A DNA stretch of 64,000 nt, taken from Chlorocebus sabaeus. Its lineage: Eukaryota > Chordata > Mammalia > Primates > Cercopithecidae. Positions 60,000-64,000 of this stretch are shown here, piece after piece; positions within the stretch are counted from its first letter, which is position 1, and every line of letters begins with the position of its first letter. The notes below the pieces were generated by a model. That model was not told the DNA's origin. It was given only the letters and a program-made list of their open reading frames with translations, and searched no databases. The translations under genes and the position numbers were made by a program. The stretch is taken from contig NC_132912.1 of assembly GCF_047675955.1 (NCBI RefSeq), positions 75,912,382 through 75,976,381 on the forward strand, in the 5' to 3' direction.

Positions 60000-60327
60000 T
60001 GTGCTGTCTTTCTTTTTTTTTTTTTTTTTTTTTTTTTTTGAGACGGAGTCTCGCTTTGTCACCCAGGCTGGAGTGCAGTGGCGCAATCTCGGCTCACTGC
60101 AAGCTCCGCCTCCCGGGTTCACGCCATTCTCCTGCCTCAGCCTCCCGAGTAGCCGGGACTACAGGCGCCCGCCACTGCGCCCGGCTAATTTTTTTTCTAT
60201 TTTTTTAGTAGAGACGGGGTTTCACCATGGTCTCGATCTCCTGACCTTGTGATCCGCCCGCCTCGGCCTCCCAAAGTGCTGGGATTACAGGCGTGAGCCA
60301 CCGCGCCCGGCCTGTGCTGTCTTTCTT
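60000..60327 (-). mobile_element. Young AluY-lineage insertion with perfect target-site duplication
   Basis: The Alu occupies 60015-60312 in reverse orientation with a long pure T tail. TGTGCTGTCTTTCTT is found intact at 60000-60014 and 60313-60327. CpG sites are largely kept (GAGACGGAGTCTCGC, GTGAGCCACCGCGCCCGGCC). Compared with the AluY consensus as I remember it, the left arm lacks 12 bp between GAGACCAT and GGTGAAAC on the Alu sense strand, a deletion that I associate with the AluYd lineage. Confidence 0.95.
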
Positions 60328-60689
60328 AATAGGTACTGCACTTGACTCAGGAGTGGATTTTAAAAATTAACTCTAGGCTTGAACTGCTAACTTCAGCCTT
60401 TCAAGTGTAACTATTTTAGAGCCCAGATTTTCAGAGTTGAACTCTGGTGGCCATTTTAAGAAGGCTATTTTGACCCAGGGGATCTTTTTCTATGGAGCTT
60501 GGAATCTGCAAGAAATGTGGCTAAGACATAGACTGAGATTTAGCAAATGTGTTGTGCATATTACTTGATAATTGAAAAAAAAAGAATTAAAAAGTGAATT
60601 GATTTGCTACTCAACATTATCAAAATGTCCCTGACAAACATGTCAGCATGGCATACACATGAGCCATTAACACCTACATAGGCCTGTCT
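60328..60689. other. Unassigned sequence
   Basis: No gene or repeat is recognised. Confidence 0.4.
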
Positions 60690-61040
60690 ACAATCTGCCC
60701 TCAAGGGAAGAATGGACATCCCTTTCCTTTGCTTATCTGTTCTTGTTACCTGAGGAATGTTCTACCTACGTCCTTTTCCATCCCTATTTTATCCCCTGCC
60801 CACTCCTCAAATCCAAATTTCAATTACTTCGCAGTAAATTTTCTATTCTTCAATTACTCCTGGCCACAGAGGAGTCTCCCTTCTTTAATTTACACAACAC
60901 TTATAATCTTCTCCAAACAATTTATACCTAAATACAAAATTTGTTTGGCTCTCTAGATATTTTAGCTGCTTTTCTTTAGGTAGCTATTAATGTTTTTGAG
61001 ACCAGAAACTAGATATTTCTCTTTACTAGCAAACTTCAAC
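60690..61040 (+). mobile_element. L2 LINE fragment
   Basis: GAGGAATGTTCTACCTACGT, CCTGCCCACTCCTCAAATCC, ACAGAGGAGTCTCCCTTCTT and CAACACTTATAATCTTCTCC follow the L2 3' region in order. Confidence 0.6.
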
Positions 61041-61436
61041 CTAGGTGCTTAAGAAATACAATTTTTTTAAATAGGAAAAAAAAAAGTCAAGACAAAATTG
61101 CAAACATGTTTCTATAATATAGACATGCATATTATTAAAATATGTAAAGATCTGCATTCCAGTTGATCAATAGCCACCACCCCACTCCCTCATTTCCCAC
61201 TCCCTCCAAGTTCTCCCTCACTAACCTGGAAGTCTCCTCTCAATCCATCAACTAAAGGGGTAATACAAGGCACAAAAGAGGATGCCAGTCTCATGGCCAC
61301 TGCTATCTGTTTTGAGGTGTTGTTCAGGTGTTACAGGGATGATACCACTAATTAATGCTTAATGTAGCTTGAATACAGGAGATTGTTTTCCCTTCAGTAG
61401 AGGTCTGTTCATAAAGTAAATTTTCATTCTTTTTTG
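61041..61436. other. Unassigned sequence
   Basis: Nothing recognisable is seen. Confidence 0.4.
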
Positions 61437-61726
61437 CACAGTATACAGAGTCTCACTTTCTTTCCCAGGCCGGAGTGCAGTGGCACAATTACGGCTCAGT
61501 GCAACCTCAACCTCCTGGGCTCAAGCAATCCTCCTGCCTCCGTGTACCAAGGCTGGTGGGACTAAAGGCATACACCACCATGCCCAGATAATTTTGGGGG
61601 GATTTTTAGAGATAAAGTCTGGCTATGGTGCCCAGGCTTGTCTCAAACTCCTCGCCTCAAGAGATCCTCCCACCCAGGCCTCCCAAAGCACTGGAATTAT
61701 AGGCGTGAACCACTAAACCCAGCCTT
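61437..61726 (-). mobile_element. Old Alu (AluJ-like), minus strand
   Basis: CAGAGTCTCACTTTCTTTCC to GAACCACTAAACCCAGCC spans both arms. It is strongly diverged, and most CpG sites are lost. Confidence 0.9.
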
Positions 61727-62894
61727 TCATTCTTAATTTAAAATGTTACCATATAATCCTTTTCCAATAAGAAAAACATGTGCTATAAAGAACCCACGTT
61801 ATTTTCTAACTTACAATATATATTCCCTTGTAATAATAAGCAAAGTGTTTTTGCTTATTGTATACAGATGATGACCATATTACTTTCAACACCAAATTAT
61901 TCTGCCTTTTAGAAATTAATGACATTTAAATGATTACATAGGAAGTCAAATTATTTTTTATGCCATTTCTCTAGTATCCCATTTGCACATTGGGTTCAGA
62001 TATCCCTAAAATAATATTTCATTTTGTTAATTTATCTTAGCTCTGAAATATGCTACTCTGTTTTTCAATAACAACAGTGAAAGTAGACCAAGGCAAATAT
62101 TAAAATGCTTTTATAAGTAATATATCTAGAAGCATATAACTGAAAGTAATTAAAATATTTTTGTGCTGATGGACATGCTATGAAGGACAATAATACAATT
62201 ATGACTCAAATATTTAACCAAACGTCTGTTCTTGATCATAATTCCTTCTTAAATTATCACTCTGTTTTATATTTAAGAAATCATTCTTAACGTTTTACAA
62301 GGACAGTTACCTTGTGAGTATGATATGAGAGCTATGTGTTTGATACTTCAGGGACTTCATGACTCCATTGGAGACTTCTGCCCTTTTGGTTGCTGTGTAC
62401 CTCTTTTCCAATACCCTCATAAAATAGATTTACATGCTTTGTTTGATGTCCCCATGTAACATATATGATTCTATGTTCTCCAATCTTATGGAGTCATTTT
62501 TTCTTATTTGAGAACCCCAAATTTAGTATAAGCTTCAATTATGAATTAGAGAAGACTTTCAATATGCTCCCCTTCTTGTTTCTGAGAATCCCTACAAAAT
62601 ACTTTCATGCTCCACAAAACTTATTTTGTTTCTCACTTATTGTCTTCCCCAGCCATTTTCCGCCAGACAGCCTTTCCATTTCTTGAAGGACCTCCCTTAG
62701 TCACTGTGACATAACCATGGCCATTTTCCTTTTTCTCCTTCCATCCAGAATGGACATTGACAAATTTCTTAATTCATTGGAACATAGGCAACAAAAAAAT
62801 CTTCATGATGCTAAATTACTGTACTTAAGGCTTGGAGATAAAATTAAAAAGCTAAGAAGGAAACTATAAAGGTGGATGTTCATGGTAGATATTA
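61727..62894. other. Unassigned sequence
   Basis: I see no gene. The frame at 62465-62686 has no recognised motif. Confidence 0.4.
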
Positions 62895-63430
62895 TTCAAA
62901 AATGGCCATGAAAGTTTTTCTGTTTATATGAGCACTCTGTTCCTCCAATGAATATACAGAGTTAAATTCCCCAGCCTTTAAATACGAATTGACCAAACGA
63001 AGTGCTTTGATCAATAGAATGTTATGGAAGTGATACTGTATCTGTTGGGGGCCTAATTTTCAAGAGACTTTTAACTTCTACTTTTTTAGGACTCAGTCAT
63101 CATAAAATCAGATTATTCTACTACCAAGTGACATCCCTTGGAGAAGCCCTGGAATATGAGTCACAAGAAGAGAGAGGCCACATGAAGGAAAGTTGAGGAG
63201 CCCTGGCTAGCAGGAAGCACCAAGCCTTCAGAGTGTGAATGAGCCCTCCCTGAACTTTTAGCACCACCCATCCCCCAGAAGAGGACAACTGGGTAAGTGA
63301 TCCCAACCATACCTCCTGGAGCAGAAGAACCACCCAATTAACACACAGAATCATAAGAAATGATAACTTGCTTCAACATGCTGAGTTTTGGAGAAGTTTG
63401 TTATGCATAGAAATCTAAAGTCCTTGATAT
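62895..63430 (+). mobile_element. MLT1-type LTR (old), plus strand
   Basis: The 3' half shows GAGAGGCCACATGAAGGAAA, GCAGAAGAACCACCCAATTA, ACACACAGAATCATAAGAAA and CTGAGTTTTGGAGAAGTTTG TTATGCA, the standard block order of an old MaLR LTR. The 5' boundary is approximate. Confidence 0.7.
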
Positions 63431-63584
63431 CACTTCTGATAGAGCCAATTTGCCAAATCCCTTCATATGGGGTCACCTGCTTGATTTCTCTTGCCTAAGC
63501 AGCAACTTCTCCCCACCATCATTTAGATGCTGGTTTACTTCCCATTATGAGGAATAAATCCTCTCAACACTAAGAATCTGGGGT

Positions 63585-63915
63585 TCTAGACTCTTAACTC
63601 ATTGGTTTTAAAATTTTGTTTGTTGTCCTTTATTGTAGCAAAATAAAGATAATGAAAAGTTTATCATTTTATTCATCTTAAAGTGTAAAATCCGGTGACA
63701 TTTTGTTACAATTACCGGTATCTAGTTCTATCACATTTTCATTACACCAAAAAGAATCCATATTTCCCAGATCCCCTAACAACAATTAGTGTATTTTCTC
63801 ATCTATGGATTTGCCTCTTCTGGATAATTCATATAAATGGAATCATTCCATTTGTGCCTGGCTCTTTCACATAGCATTATATTTTCAAAGCCCATCTATC
63901 CAAATTATTGCTTTT
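63585..63915 (-). mobile_element. L1M 3' UTR, minus strand
   Basis: CACATTTTCATTACACCAAA, ATCTATGGATTTGCCTCTTC and ATTCATATAAATGGAATCAT followed by GGCTCTTTCACATAGCATTA match the reverse complement of the L1M end. It is truncated before ORF2. Confidence 0.8.
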
Positions 63916-64000
63916 CATAAAGGAAGAAAGAATTATTCCCCTAGTTAGCATCTTGCAAGAAGTGCCACCCTTCCTATAAGGAGGAAAATTTTAAAATTTT

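Overview
The window looks like primate nuclear DNA, almost certainly human or a close ape. It is AT-rich, carries many Alu elements of graded age including AluY-type copies with intact flanking duplications, and also holds THE1 and MLT1 LTRs, L1M, L2, MIR and Tigger fossils. I found no functional protein-coding gene, no tRNA or rRNA gene, no CRISPR array and no convincing promoter. The open reading frames present are short and mostly lie inside repeats, so the interval reads as intergenic or deep-intronic sequence. Element identifications come from recalled consensus sequences, so class and orientation are firmer than subfamily names.

Layout: 1-2.0 kb holds two Alus and a minus-strand MLT1-like LTR. 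2.0-9.8 kb is an old L1 (plus strand) split by a younger, nearly complete L1 that itself carries an Alu, and then by a solo THE1 LTR. 10.6-13.7 kb is another old L1 with an Alu-related monomer inside. 13.7-24 kb is mostly unassigned sequence with MIR, L2 and a half Alu. 24.0-27.1 kb is a minus-strand Tigger1 DNA transposon with a recognisable, broken transposase gene and three Alu insertions. 27-38 kb is sparse, with an AluY, L1 fragments and MIR/L2 remnants. 38.05-40.07 kb is a Tigger3-type (MER8-like) transposon with both ends and TA target duplications, interrupted by an 815-bp LTR-like element. 43.7-50.05 kb is two minus-strand L1M segments interrupted by an Alu, two MLT1 LTRs and a processed pseudogene of ribosomal protein L17. 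50.4-51.2 kb is an Alu whose tail has grown into a 454-nt tract of purines only. 54-56.5 kb is an old L1 with MLT1 and Alu insertions. 59.0-59.2 kb is a second GGAA-type microsatellite ending in G-runs. 60.0-60.3 kb is the youngest-looking Alu. 61.4-64 kb holds an old Alu, an MLT1 LTR and an L1 3' end.

No genes act together here. What the window records is layered retrotransposition and DNA transposition, with the order of events readable from nesting. I did not find a new biological system. The items most worth checking are the RPL17 pseudogene inside L1, the LTR inside Tigger3, the long purine tract, the young Alu with a 12-bp internal deletion, and a cluster of three short tandem duplications inside one L1.
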